Of a DNA stretch of 64,000 nucleotides, positions 19,087 to 28,015 are shown in pieces. The notes below the pieces were generated by a model. That model was not told the DNA's origin. It searched no databases and saw only the letters and a list, made by a program, of their open reading frames with translations. Within the stretch, counting starts at the first letter, position 1; each line of letters opens with the position of its first letter. A program made the position numbers and the translations under genes. Origin of the DNA: Chromohalobacter israelensis (GTDB lineage Bacteria > Pseudomonadota > Gammaproteobacteria > Pseudomonadales > Halomonadaceae); NCBI GenBank assembly GCA_000761475.1, contig JQNW01000003.1, positions 62,001 to 126,000 on the forward strand, written 5' to 3'.

Positions 19087-19723
19087 CGATCCTCGCGCAG
19101 ATCGCCGAAACGCAGCACGGACTTGGCGGCGAGCAGAAAGCCGATGGGCACCAGCTGGTCGGCGAGCACGAAGGTCAGCACCAGAAAGCGCTCGAGCATG
19201 CCGATGCGCGCGCCGGCGTCGGCCAGGGTGCCGCTGTTGTCCACGCCGTGGCTCCAGCGTCGCATGATCATGGCGATGAGGATCGAGAAGGGACGCATGA
19301 CGATGCCATAGGCCAGCGCCACCAGCAGGACTTCGGGGCGCAGCAGCCAGCCAGTGGCGAGCGCCAGCCATGCCGCGTCGCCGGTCAGCCACAGCCAGGT
19401 CAGGACCAGTACCCCGACATGCAGTGCCTGGTCGGCAATGAAATACCCGATCCGCTCGCTGGGTGCCTGGCTCTTGAGCACATCGATGCCGAAATGCGTC
19501 ACGGTGATGAAGGCCGCACCCAGGATGGCCGTGCCGACGGGCTGTCCCCCGACGAGGAGCGCCAGACAGGCCAGCCCGCCGTGAATGCCGGCATGCAGAT
19601 AAAGCGCCGTCGAGCGGTGGCCGCGCACCTGCTTGTCGTGTACCCAGGCCGCGCTTTGCAGGAGAAAGTCGCCCGCCAGGTGGGCAAGCAGCAACAACAA
19701 CAGCCCGGTGAAGGGAGCGCCGG

Positions 19724-20374
19724 TCATCGCATGGTCTCCATGAGAGCGTTGAGCCGCTCGCCGACATGCGCCAGATAGTCCTGTATCAGTGGCCAGCGTG
19801 CGGCGCTCAAGCGTTGGTGAATGGTCGACTGGGCCCGGCCCAGGCGCGTCGCCAGGGCCTGCTGGGTCTCGGGATGCCGCAATTGCCAGTACACGACCTC
19901 GGCGGCGTTGTGCGTCCACCCCTGGAGGATGACATCGGCGAACCGGGTCAGCAGGGCCAGGTCGTCGTCGGGCTGCGGCAGTACCAGGGCGAGCCGTTCG
20001 TCGCTTTCGCTCAAGCGGTCCAGGGCCTGTCCCGAGCGCACGAAGGCATCGCCGTCCGCCGAGGCGATATGTGGCGCTTCGGGCAGATGACCGTACCCGA
20101 TGCCCACGGCAATGCGCGCATCCCAGACGTCGCGCCGCGAGGGCGAATAACGCAGCAATGCGGCGCGCGCCAGAACGGCCGCCGTCATGGCCTCGCCGGG
20201 GGCGCGCAGCGCCACCTGAAAGCCGTCACCACGGTAGCGATCCACATGGGCGCCGAACTGCCGTTCCAGCAACGCCAGGGTGGTATCCAGCGCCTCGTCG
20301 AGCCGTTGTCGGTCGGTGATGCGGCGCGAGCCGACGACATCGCCGGTCAACACGCCAAGCAGCCTATCCGTCAT
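19724..20374 (-). CDS. SatD-family protein
   Basis: A 216-residue cytoplasmic protein of the SatD family, whose function is not well known. The N-terminal half has TGDVVGSRRI and VDRYRGDGFQVALRAPGEA, a pattern reminiscent of the palm fold of class III cyclases (inference). The C-terminal part contains a helix-turn-helix, TQQALATRLGRAQSTIHQRL. The ATG follows AGAAGGCGA by about 9 nt. It overlaps the downstream DUF3307 gene by 4 nt, so the two were one operon before the IS insertion. Confidence 0.75.
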   Translation of the reverse strand: MTDRLLGVLTGDVVGSRRITDRQRLDEALDTTLALLERQFGAHVDRYRGDGFQVALRAPGEAMTAAVLARAALLRYSPSRRDVWDARIAVGIGYGHLPEAPHIASADGDAFVRSGQALDRLSESDERLALVLPQPDDDLALLTRFADVILQGWTHNAAEVVYWQLRHPETQQALATRLGRAQSTIHQRLSAARWPLIQDYLAHVGERLNALMETMR

Positions 20375-20688
20375 GGCAACTGATCGCCTTCTATTACGAT
20401 ATGAGCCAAATATAGAGGAAAAGTACGATTTTTAAAAATAATAGATAAATAAAACGATAAGAGGGCGGCAAGGGGAAGCCATGCGATGCCCTCTATCTGA
20501 TACTGTAATTATATACAGTTTTTTGGGCATCGTGCCAACACGCCGATGTACCGATACGTAACGGCGACGACGTGCAAGGGAATCGGATGCAGCGGGGAAA
20601 CGGCGGATGAGGCGAAAGAACGCTGCGCAGAAGGGCCCAGGCCGCGTCTGAAACGTCGGCGAGGAAGCGGACCGCCTTCGCAAAAGGC
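20375..20688. other. Intergenic region, AT-rich centre
   Basis: No credible gene. Bases 20396-20530 are AT-rich, unlike their surroundings, and probably hold the satD promoter: on the reverse strand CTCTATATTTGG lies about 45 nt before the satD start. The part next to the diguanylate cyclase 3' end shows no clear terminator. Confidence 0.4.
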
Positions 20689-21612
20689 CTAATCGCAGGC
20701 GACGAGCGACGCCTCCTGGACCTTGAGCGTCCGCGCCAGCGTGGTATTGCGACCCGAGGCCTTGCAGGCATACAGCGCCTCATCGGCGCAGGCGACCATT
20801 CTGTCGATATCCGCGCTGACCCCGGGCGGGCTGGTGACCACCCCCACGCTGACGGTCACGACCTCGGCGCTGGGGGAGCGCTCGTGAGGAATCCCCATCG
20901 CCTGGATCATGCCGCGCATGGCGTCGGCGAGCCGCAGGGCCTCGTCGCTGGGGGTGTCGATGAGCAGGACCAGGAATTCCTCGCCACCCAGGCGTACGGC
21001 GATATCGGTCTCGCGTCGAAAGGTGTCGCGTAACACCCCGGCGATCTGGACCAGGCACTGATCGCCGGCCGGATGGCCGTAATGGTCGTTGTAGAGTTTG
21101 AAATGGTCGACATCCATCATCATCACCGACACGGTGCAATCGAGACGTCGTGTCAGGGGCAGCGCGACATCCAGGCGATATTCCAGCATGCGACGATTGC
21201 CCAGCCCGGTGAGCGGGTCGATCAGCGATTGTTCCAGCAATTGCGCGTTGTGATTCTTGAGATCTTCCACCAGGTGCTGGAACTGACGCGCCAACTCACC
21301 GACTTCATCCTGGCGTTCGGTAAGATAGGTGGTCATCATGAAGTGGGAATTATCGCCCTCATGCAGGCGTCGGGCATGCTCGGACAAACTGCGCATGGGG
21401 CGCAGCAGGTGGCGTTCCAGTCCCATCAGCGCCAGAGAAACCTGCAGGCACAGCGGTGCCAGGAGCGCGCCAGCCTCAAGGTACCAGGGCCAGCGCATGG
21501 TGCCGATCCAGCAGCCCACGCCAACGGTGACGACGGCGGCCATCAATACCTGTACCGCACAGCGCCGTTTGAGCGACACGGTATGTTTTCCCTGCATTGG
21601 TATTATAGACAT
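20689..21612 (-). CDS. Diguanylate cyclase (GGDEF) with HAMP-like linker
   Basis: It would make cyclic di-GMP from two GTP at the inner membrane. The 307-residue protein has two membrane segments (about residues 15-60), a HAMP-like linker (LRPMRSLSEHARRLHEGDN), then a GGDEF domain with DPLTGLGNRRML, MMDVDHFKLYND and the active site RLGGEEFLVLL. An RxxD product-inhibition site (RETD) stands five residues before GGEEF, so feedback inhibition is likely. The start MSIIPMQGKH has only a weak ribosome site; MQGKHTV five codons on is an alternative. A MITE copy lies 56 nt upstream. Confidence 0.88.
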   Translation of the reverse strand: MSIIPMQGKHTVSLKRRCAVQVLMAAVVTVGVGCWIGTMRWPWYLEAGALLAPLCLQVSLALMGLERHLLRPMRSLSEHARRLHEGDNSHFMMTTYLTERQDEVGELARQFQHLVEDLKNHNAQLLEQSLIDPLTGLGNRRMLEYRLDVALPLTRRLDCTVSVMMMDVDHFKLYNDHYGHPAGDQCLVQIAGVLRDTFRRETDIAVRLGGEEFLVLLIDTPSDEALRLADAMRGMIQAMGIPHERSPSAEVVTVSVGVVTSPPGVSADIDRMVACADEALYACKASGRNTTLARTLKVQEASLVACD

Positions 21613-21668
21613 GGCGGTCTCAAGCTCCAAGCGCAACACTATTATTGAAGGGTTTGTGGCCCCGCGAG

Positions 21669-21749
21669 CTAAGCTCTGTCTGAAAAATCGGCGAGCGATG
21701 TCGGCGCGAAGGCAGACCACGCTTTCAGACGGTTTCAGACAGTGCCTGG
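21669..21749. repeat. MITE-like repeat, copy C (internally deleted, 81 bp)
   Basis: The left end CTAAGCTCTGTCTGAAAAAT is identical to that of copy B. The right end TTTCAGACAGTGCCTGG is a decayed inverted match. The GTTTACGGGG...TTTTTAACGCC core is missing. Confidence 0.65.
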
Positions 21750-21750
21750 C

Positions 21751-21789
21751 AATAAAATCGCCACGACCCGGAGCCTCCGTGTCGTGGCG
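21751..21789 (-). terminator. Hairpin with T-rich tail on reverse strand
   Basis: CGCCACGAC and GTCGTGGCG (9 perfect pairs) enclose a 13-base loop that can pair further (CCGGAG/CTCCGT). Read on the reverse strand the stem is followed by ATTTTATT, like an intrinsic terminator. No reverse-strand gene ends here, so it may insulate the diguanylate cyclase or end a short RNA. Confidence 0.4.
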
Positions 21790-21901
21790 TAATCATCAGC
21801 GCTCCCTTGGCGTCTTCCCGACGCACCGGCTCGGCCGGTTCCTGCGGGCATCCTGCCCAACATGCGTCCCTAACGCGCTTAACGACAGTGTCCCTTGTCT
21901 A

Positions 21902-21917
21902 GCGATACAAGTATCGC
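21902..21917. promoter_or_regulatory. 16-bp dyad, candidate operator
   Basis: GCGATACAAGTATCGC is a perfect palindrome, 158 nt before the antiporter start. The centre TACAAGTA resembles operators of GntR-like repressors (inference only). Confidence 0.35.
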
Positions 21918-22074
21918 ACCTCCTTTCTACCGCCGCCGCATGACACGACGATGGCAAGGCCGTGACGTTTCGGTGTCGACTTCTGGTACTATCCCGAACT
22001 TTTCGTGAGCCGATTGGCGCCTTCGGCGTCGGTGCTTCAACAAACGCAGCGGAATCAAGACAACGGGAAACGCA

Positions 22075-23421
22075 ATGAATGCGGTGATTCTGGCCGTTCT
22101 GGTCATGGTGGGACTGGCGCTGGCGCGCGTATCAGTCGTATTCGCGCTCATCGTGGGCGCATTGGTGGGGGGCCTGGTTGGCGGCCTGGGACTCGAGGAC
22201 ACGCTCGCGGCGTTCAACGACGGTGTGGGCGGCGGTGCCAAGGTGGCATTGGCGTATGCCACCCTGGGGGCCTTCGCGGTGGCCATTTCGCGCTCCGGCC
22301 TGCCCGATCTGCTGGCCCAGCGCCTGATTCGCCTGCTTGGGCAGGAAGCGTCTCAGAAACGCCGGGCGGCGGTGAAATACATCATGCTCGGGGCCGTGCT
22401 GCTGGTGGCGATCTCCTCCCAGAACCTGATTCCCGTGCACATCGCCTTCATTCCCATCCTCATCCCGCCACTGCTCAAGATCATGAACTCGCTGCGACTG
22501 GACCGTCGCGCCGTCGCCTGTGCCCTGACGTTCGGCCTGACGGCACCCTACATGCTGTTGCCGGTCGGGTTCGGGGCGATCTTCCTCAACGACATCCTGC
22601 TGGCCAACATCAATTCGGCGGGCGAGGCCGTCGGGCTCGAGGTGACCCGCGGCATGGTCCCGCTGGCGATGGGGATCCCGGTGGCCGGCATGGCCTTGGG
22701 ATTGCTGGCCGCGGTGTTCGTGTCCTACCGCAAGCCGCGCGATTATGAAGCGCGTGACGTCGTCACCAGCAACGTGCCGCATCACGACGAGCACGTCAGT
22801 CTGCACACCCGTGGCCTGGTCATGGCCGTCGTCGCCATCGTCGCCGCGCTCTCGATCCAGCTCTACAGCGGGTCGATGATCGTGGGCGGGCTGGTCGGCT
22901 TTGCCTTGCTATCGCTGGGCGGGATCTTCAAATGGCGCGAGGCCGACGATCTGTTCACCAGCGGGATGCGCATGATGGCGTTGATCGGCTTCATCATGAT
23001 CTCGGCGGCAGGCTTCGCCTCGGTGATGCAGGCCACCGGCGAGATCGACACGCTGGTCGAGAATGCCTTCGCCATGATCGGCGACAACCAGGGGCTTGCC
23101 GCGATCATCATGCTGCTGGTGGGTCTGTTCATCACCCTGGGCATCGGCTCGTCGTTCTCGACGATCCCCATCATCGCCGCGATTTACGTTCCGCTGGCCA
23201 TGCAGTTCGGGTTCTCGCCCATGGCGACCGTCGCCCTGGTCGGTACCGCGGCCGCGCTGGGAGACGCCGGCTCGCCCGCTTCCGACTCCACGCTGGGGCC
23301 GACCTCGGGGCTCAACGTCGACCGCCAGCACGATCATATCTGGGACTCGGTCGTCCCCACGTTCCTGCACTACAACATCCCGCTGATCGCCTTCGGTTGG
23401 CTGGCGGCCATGTGGTTATAG
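22075..23421 (+). CDS. Na+/H+ antiporter family protein (NhaC/YuiF-like)
   Basis: A 448-residue inner-membrane protein with about 11-12 hydrophobic helices. It is related to the Na_H_antiport families (B. subtilis YuiF, H. influenzae HI1586-type). Family-like stretches are [51 protein letters not shown] and [19 protein letters not shown], the last two being conserved re-entrant segments. The ion and substrate cannot be decided; some relatives may carry amino acids or peptides. The ATG at 22075 has a modest GGGAAA upstream. In a halophile a sodium role would be natural (inference). Confidence 0.8.
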   Translation: MNAVILAVLVMVGLALARVSVVFALIVGALVGGLVGGLGLEDTLAAFNDGVGGGAKVALAYATLGAFAVAISRSGLPDLLAQRLIRLLGQEASQKRRAAVKYIMLGAVLLVAISSQNLIPVHIAFIPILIPPLLKIMNSLRLDRRAVACALTFGLTAPYMLLPVGFGAIFLNDILLANINSAGEAVGLEVTRGMVPLAMGIPVAGMALGLLAAVFVSYRKPRDYEARDVVTSNVPHHDEHVSLHTRGLVMAVVAIVAALSIQLYSGSMIVGGLVGFALLSLGGIFKWREADDLFTSGMRMMALIGFIMISAAGFASVMQATGEIDTLVENAFAMIGDNQGLAAIIMLLVGLFITLGIGSSFSTIPIIAAIYVPLAMQFGFSPMATVALVGTAAALGDAGSPASDSTLGPTSGLNVDRQHDHIWDSVVPTFLHYNIPLIAFGWLAAMWL

Positions 23422-23964
23422 ATCGGTGGTTATGAGCGGTGATCGGCAACGGTAGCTTTGAACGCCGACTGTGAACGCATGATCCCGAACGCTGTCGATG
23501 ATTCTTGCGAGTTGCGATAATAGCACTCGGCGAGCGTAACGTTCGAAGCGCGTAGCGCTCAGAAAGTGTGGCGCTCAGAAAGAGTAGCGCTCAGAGCGCA
23601 AAGCATGGCAACACGGCCGCAATCATCTTGTTTAAAGGGCCGCTCGAACGAACAAGCACCTGCTCCATGGAGCAGGTGCGCACGATTTCGCCCCCGTTAG
23701 TTGATGAATCCCGACATATTCCCGTCTTTTTTAATCTGGCTCGCCCCGTATTGGGAAGGGGGGTAACCCGTATTGGGGAGGCGAAGTATAGCGAGGGAGT
23801 GGGAAGATAGTCGCACTTCATGGAAAAGTCTCGAAGCGCATGAGAGCCAGGACACTACAACGGAATAAACGGGTATGATATAAAAGATAGAAGCAGGACT
23901 TGGCAATGGGCGAATAAGTAGCGATAATGCACTTGCATCCCAATCAACCGTCTTGAGGTATAGA
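23422..23964. other. 543-base non-coding region with repeats and a long palindrome
   Basis: No credible protein gene. Features: three near-copies of CGCTCAGAAAG at about 23556-23600; a 24-bp perfect palindrome at 23656-23679; and two copies of CCCGTATTGGG about 20 bases apart (23740-23780). Bases near 23860-23950 should hold the mvaT promoter. Confidence 0.45.
23656..23679. repeat. 24-bp perfect palindrome
   Basis: GCACCTGCTCCA followed directly by its reverse complement TGGAGCAGGTGC. With no loop it suits a dimeric protein site better than an RNA hairpin. It lies about 285 nt upstream of mvaT. Confidence 0.6.
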
Positions 23965-24342
23965 ATGTCTCTGTTGAGCGAGTACATGAAAAAGGAGCAG
24001 CTGCTCAAGCAACTTAGCGAAGAGCTGCAGCAGCTTGAAAAGGACCAGCGCCTTACCTCCGAGCTGGAGTTCAAGGAAAAGCTCGAAGCCTTGATGAAAG
24101 AGTACGACAAGTCTCCCGCCGCCGTGATCGAAATGCTCGATCCGCAGCCGGAATCGCGCTCCAAGCCGGCGACGCAGACCAATACCGCTGGTCGTCGCAA
24201 GCGCAAGCTGAAGATTTACAAGAACCCCAATACCGGTGAAGTCGTGGAAACTCGCGGCGGTAACCAGAAAACGCTCAAGGCCTGGAAAGACGAGTACGGC
24301 AATGACACCGTCGAGTCCTGGCTGGTGCGCGTCGAGGAGTGA
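23965..24342 (+). CDS. mvaT: H-NS-like nucleoid protein MvaT
   Basis: A 125-residue xenogeneic silencer of the MvaT family, the H-NS equivalent in pseudomonads and relatives; it binds AT-rich DNA and represses acquired genes. The N-terminal coiled coil (residues 1-60) reads MSLLSEYMKKEQLLKQLSEE and FKEKLEALMKEYDKSPAAVIEML. A basic linker (RRKRKLKIYKNPNTGEV) leads into the DNA-binding domain VETRGGNQKTLKAWKDEYG, with the GGN AT-hook-like loop. The ATG at 23965 has GAGG 6 nt upstream; a TTG four codons earlier is less likely. A strong terminator follows. Confidence 0.95.
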   Translation: MSLLSEYMKKEQLLKQLSEELQQLEKDQRLTSELEFKEKLEALMKEYDKSPAAVIEMLDPQPESRSKPATQTNTAGRRKRKLKIYKNPNTGEVVETRGGNQKTLKAWKDEYGNDTVESWLVRVEE

Positions 24343-24405
24343 TGCCTCGATAGCCTGTCGCATGTATCGCGACGGGCGGGTCATGGCCATACGCGCCTAT
24401 ATGAC

Positions 24406-24437
24406 AAGGCTGATGCTTTCGGGCATCAGCCTTTTTT
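24406..24437 (+). terminator. Rho-independent terminator of mvaT
   Basis: AAGGCTGATGC pairs with GCATCAGCCTT (11 bp) around a 6-base loop, followed directly by a run of six T. It ends 95 nt after the mvaT stop. Confidence 0.92.
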
Positions 24438-24482
24438 GTTGCCGCTGACCCGTCCTGAACAGCGTTGACTCGCTCCCCTTTC

Positions 24483-25140
24483 TTCAACGGCAACGGCCAG
24501 CACTTCAAGGCCAGGAACAGCTTTGACCTTCGCCAGTATAAGTTTCGTTCTGGCAGCTTCAACGAGGAGATCTGAGGCCGCTGGTACTTCAATATGGTGG
24601 TCGAAATGCAGGCTCGGTTATCTATCGACCAGGGCGGCGTCGACCTGGGCCTGAAGGACGTGGCGGCCCGTAGCGACGGCGTGAAGCTGGAGAACGGCCG
24701 TTTCTACCGCGATCTCGAAAACAAGCTGCCACCCAGAGGGCTCGCAGCAAGCGCCGAGTGAAGTCCCTCCACGCCAGGTCAAGAATCGCCGCAGGTACGC
24801 CTTGCATAAATTCTCCCGCCGGCTGGCCGATCAACACTGGGAAATCGTAGTAGGCGATGCCTCGTCCACCAAGCTCGCGAAGACCCGCACTGGCAAGTCG
24901 GTACTAGATGCTGGCAGGAAGCAACTAAAGGCGATGCTGGGATCCTATTGCGATCACGCAGACATCATCTTTCTGAAGGGTCGTGAGGCATGCATCAACC
25001 ACACCTGTTCGTTGTGCGGCTCGCTAAGCGGGTTGCAAGGCGTCAAAGGGCTGCGAATATCTGCTGGGCTTGCGGATTCCCGGCACGCCCGAGGTCCTCA
25101 CCACCCATGCCAGCGTGTTCCTCGATTGAGCCTGCCCGTC
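24483..25140 (+). pseudogene. Decayed TnpB (IS200/IS605-group OrfB) remnant
   Basis: Conceptual translation in several frames gives typical TnpB stretches: FDLRQYKFRSGSFNEEI, then a stop, GRWYFNMVVEMQ, GGVDLGLKDVAARSDG (first RuvC Asp), GRFYRDLENKLP, then frameshifts, VKNRRRYALHKFSRRLAD, VVGDASSTKLAKTRTGKSVL, and the zinc-finger CSLCGSLSG. At least one stop and two frameshifts interrupt it, and the N-terminus and the last RuvC segment are missing. No transposase tnpA or terminal hairpins were seen. TnpB is the RNA-guided nuclease ancestor of Cas12; this copy is dead. Confidence 0.82.
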
Positions 25141-25256
25141 GGGTGCGATTTTCTCGACTAAGATGGTAGAAATATCATGCCAGAGACTGAGAGACACAAT
25201 AACGAAAGCGCCGCCGACATCGTGCGCCGGTGACGAACGGGAAAGGAAGATTGCGC

Positions 25257-27806
25257 ATGAGACGGGGAGAAGCCAAGAGCATGGCGACGAAGGGGCGGTG
25301 GCGACTGGCAATGACGATTGAGCTCCGGGGCCTCGCGCGGATGGTGATGGCTGCCTGCCTCATGCTCGTGACGTACTGGCAGGCGGTGCCCGGCCAGGCC
25401 GCCGAGCCGCCGGCCAATGCCATGATCGTGGTGCCGAGCCAGCTGGCCCTGCAAAGCGATGCGCCGTTGTTGGCCGATCTGCGCGAGCGGCTGGCGAGCC
25501 GCGTGGGGGAGGCCAATGTCACCCTCGAGATATTGGGCGACGACCGCTTCCCGACATCGACCATGCTGCACCGTTGGCGCGAGACCATGGCACACCGCCA
25601 ACCGGTGGGCAGCGAGGCCAGCGACGAATATGTCGTGCTCATGCACGATGCCGCCGTGCGCGCCTACCGCGGGCTCGAACCGCCGATGAAAAACGCGCAT
25701 GCGGTGGCATACGGCGTTCGCGACACGGCACTGCGCGAATGGCTGAAGGACAACCGCATACCGCACGTCGCGCTGGATACCTACGCCGAACGCAGCCTGC
25801 ATTGGGCGCTCGGCGCCCGCCGCGCCGAAGCCGGGCCGCTGGCCCTGTGGTACGTGGATGACGCCCGGCGCGATACCATCGTGGCCAGCGTCCGCCGCCA
25901 GGGCGAGACCGTTTCGGGCGGGGGCTCGGGCGAGGGCGCGACCCATACCGCATTCGACACCTCCTCGCTCAGCGACACCTGGCTCTCTCTTGCCGGGCCC
26001 GACCAGGCTGCGGTGGCGCAATTCGCGGCACGCCGCCAGCAGCAAGGCCAGCCGCGTCAGGCGTTTCTTTCGGCGCCGGTCACCCGCGATAACCTGCGAC
26101 GTGTGCAGGCCCTGGCCGCCGATGGCTGGCAGTTCTGGTGCTATCAGCGCGAATGGTTGCGCCATGGCTGTCTGGGCGGCATCTTCCCCGAGCCCGATGC
26201 CATGGCCGGCGCGCTGGAAAGCCAGCTGTTCTCCTCCGCGACCCCCGTGAACCTGGGGGAGGGCCTGTTTGCCTCGATACCGCCCAGCGTGCTCTACAGC
26301 GCTCGGGACTGGATTCGCGGCGACGCCCGGGACGACGTGAGCTGGCTGGAAGTGCCCGAGTCGGTCATCGCCCAGCGCCACTGGACGTGGCTTGCCTTCG
26401 GCCTGGCGGCGGGCGCGCTGCTCATCGGGGGGCTCCTCGGCTGGCTGGCAAGGCGCCGCGAGTTGCGTCGACAGCGTCGTCGGCTCGCCATGCGCAACGA
26501 CCAGGTGACCGATCTGCCGGGGCGCTTCCTGCTCGAGCGCCGCCTGCAGAGTTTCATGGAAGACGCCTACGCCGTCTCGCTGTATTACCTGGCGTTCGAT
26601 TCCCTGCGTCACCTGCGGGCCCAGTTCGGGGTCGAATACGCCAACGTGGCGGCACAGTGCGTGGCGGAACGCCTGCGCGGCGCCTGCGGTGGCGTGTGCT
26701 ATCCCGCGCGGCTCTCCGATGACGTGTTCGTGGTCATGGCCTCGGGCGCGCAAGACCCCATGACCACCGCGCAGCGCTATCAGGATGAGTTCGACATCCC
26801 TATCGAAGTCCTCGGCGTGCCGCACCGGCTGGAACCGCGCATCGGCGTGGCGATTTCCCCCGAACATGGCAAGACGCCCACGGCGCTGTTGCAGGCCGCG
26901 CAGGACGCCGCCGACCAGGTCCTGGCCAGCGCCGGCACGGAGCCGCAATTCTTCCAGCTCGACATGCTCAAGACCGCCGAGCGGCGGCGCATTCTGGCCG
27001 AGACCCTGGCCGATGCCCTGGAGGAGGAAGCGCCGTTCTTCGAGCTGTACCTGCAGCCGCAATACCGGCTTGCCAAGCGTGAACTGGTCGGCGCCGAAGC
27101 CTTGATACGCTGGCATCACCCGGCCCTGGGCACCATTTCACCGGGCGAGTTCATCCCCGTGGCGGAGGCCAGCCACCAGATCGTGCCGCTCGACGAGAAA
27201 GTCTTCGGCGCCATGCTCGAGTGGCTGTCGCACAATGTCATGTGGCCGAAGGAGGGCATGGCCAACGGGCGCTCCCTGGTGTGGGCGATCAATCTCTCGA
27301 TCCGCCATTTCGACGACATGCGCTTCACCGACTGGCTGCTGGCACGCTGCAAGGAATACGGCATTGCGCCGCAGAGCATCGAGCTCGAAGTGACCGAGCA
27401 CGTCGCCACCCAGGACCTGGGGCAGGTGCGTCAGGTCATGCGTACCCTGCGCCTGCACGGCTTCGGGCTGGTGCTGGATGACTTCGGCGCCGGCTATACC
27501 TCGCTGCGCTTCTTGAAGGAACTGCCGTTCACCAAGGTCAAGCTCGACAAGGTCTATGTCGATTCCATCGCCGACGACGAACGCAGCCAGCTGCTGGTCA
27601 AGGGCATCACCGACCTTGCCCGGGGGCTCGGGCTCACCGTGGTGGCCGAGGGCATCGAGAACCAGGAGCAATTGGACATTCTGCGCGGATTGGGCTGCCC
27701 CATCGGGCAAGGCTATCTGCTGGGCCGGCCGTGCCCGGTGGATGACTTTCTCACCCGGCTGGCGGGCAAGCGTGTCGCCACCACGGCCTCTTCCTCCTCG
27801 CGCTGA
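25257..27806 (+). CDS. Membrane EAL-domain phosphodiesterase with degenerate GGDEF
   Basis: An 849-residue c-di-GMP protein. After a signal-anchor segment (about 25-45) comes a periplasmic domain of about 330 residues resembling a substrate-binding fold. A second membrane helix (near 382-402, AFGLAAGALLIGGLLGWLA) follows, then a GGDEF domain whose active site is SDDVF, so it should not make c-di-GMP. The EAL domain follows: AEALIRWHHP, NLSIRHF, ELEVTEH, LDDFGAGYTSL, KLDKVYVD and VAEGIENQEQ, all intact, so hydrolysis to pGpG is likely. The start at 25257 has AAAGGAAG upstream; a GTG at 25230 is weaker. Confidence 0.9.
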   Translation: MRRGEAKSMATKGRWRLAMTIELRGLARMVMAACLMLVTYWQAVPGQAAEPPANAMIVVPSQLALQSDAPLLADLRERLASRVGEANVTLEILGDDRFPTSTMLHRWRETMAHRQPVGSEASDEYVVLMHDAAVRAYRGLEPPMKNAHAVAYGVRDTALREWLKDNRIPHVALDTYAERSLHWALGARRAEAGPLALWYVDDARRDTIVASVRRQGETVSGGGSGEGATHTAFDTSSLSDTWLSLAGPDQAAVAQFAARRQQQGQPRQAFLSAPVTRDNLRRVQALAADGWQFWCYQREWLRHGCLGGIFPEPDAMAGALESQLFSSATPVNLGEGLFASIPPSVLYSARDWIRGDARDDVSWLEVPESVIAQRHWTWLAFGLAAGALLIGGLLGWLARRRELRRQRRRLAMRNDQVTDLPGRFLLERRLQSFMEDAYAVSLYYLAFDSLRHLRAQFGVEYANVAAQCVAERLRGACGGVCYPARLSDDVFVVMASGAQDPMTTAQRYQDEFDIPIEVLGVPHRLEPRIGVAISPEHGKTPTALLQAAQDAADQVLASAGTEPQFFQLDMLKTAERRRILAETLADALEEEAPFFELYLQPQYRLAKRELVGAEALIRWHHPALGTISPGEFIPVAEASHQIVPLDEKVFGAMLEWLSHNVMWPKEGMANGRSLVWAINLSIRHFDDMRFTDWLLARCKEYGIAPQSIELEVTEHVATQDLGQVRQVMRTLRLHGFGLVLDDFGAGYTSLRFLKELPFTKVKLDKVYVDSIADDERSQLLVKGITDLARGLGLTVVAEGIENQEQLDILRGLGCPIGQGYLLGRPCPVDDFLTRLAGKRVATTASSSSR

Positions 27807-28015
27807 CGGCCGAGCCCGGCATGGCACGAGAGGCGGTATTGAACTTTAGGCATTAGCCACCATCTATACACCCGGGCCGAGCCACGGCGCCTGCGCCGGC
27901 CACGGCGCACCTTCTTCGATCACCGTCAGTTTCGTGCGTTGTCCAGGCCTCGCCTGGCCTGAAAAGTGTCCAGGGAGGTGGCTCGCTTTTTTAGAACGTC
28001 AATGATGATTCCAAC

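Larger units (their letters stand above)
17592..19727 (-). pseudogene. DUF3307 membrane protein, split by an IS256-family element
   Basis: The main part (19087-19727) encodes TGLLLLLLAHLAGDFLLQS, QVRGHRSTALYLHAGIHGG and further membrane helices, typical of DUF3307 proteins. The frame is cut after LRFGDLREDR at 19087. The missing C-terminus lies beyond the insertion at 17592-17694: DRKLTEYVLLGTMLSFSLTI and ending QWRHAM. Removing the IS and one 9-bp target copy restores a 247-residue frame exactly (641 + 103 = 744 nt). The current frame reads 30-odd foreign residues into the IS. It overlaps satD by 4 nt (ATGA), a known pairing. Confidence 0.88.
21613..22074. other. Divergent spacer between diguanylate cyclase and antiporter
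   Basis: No gene is supported. It holds MITE copy C (21669-21749), a hairpin with a T-rich tail on the reverse strand (21751-21789), and a 16-bp dyad GCGATACAAGTATCGC (21902-21917). The remainder up to 22074 should include the antiporter promoter, but no clear hexamers are visible. Confidence 0.5.

Noticed and set aside
23568-23810. Open frames of about 76-80 codons on both strands before mvaT
   Set aside because: They read through the palindrome and repeats, lack ribosome sites and have no protein-like composition.
25158-27119. 653-codon frame antisense to the EAL protein
   Set aside because: Low-complexity Gln/Gly/His/Arg product, a mirror of a GC-rich real gene.
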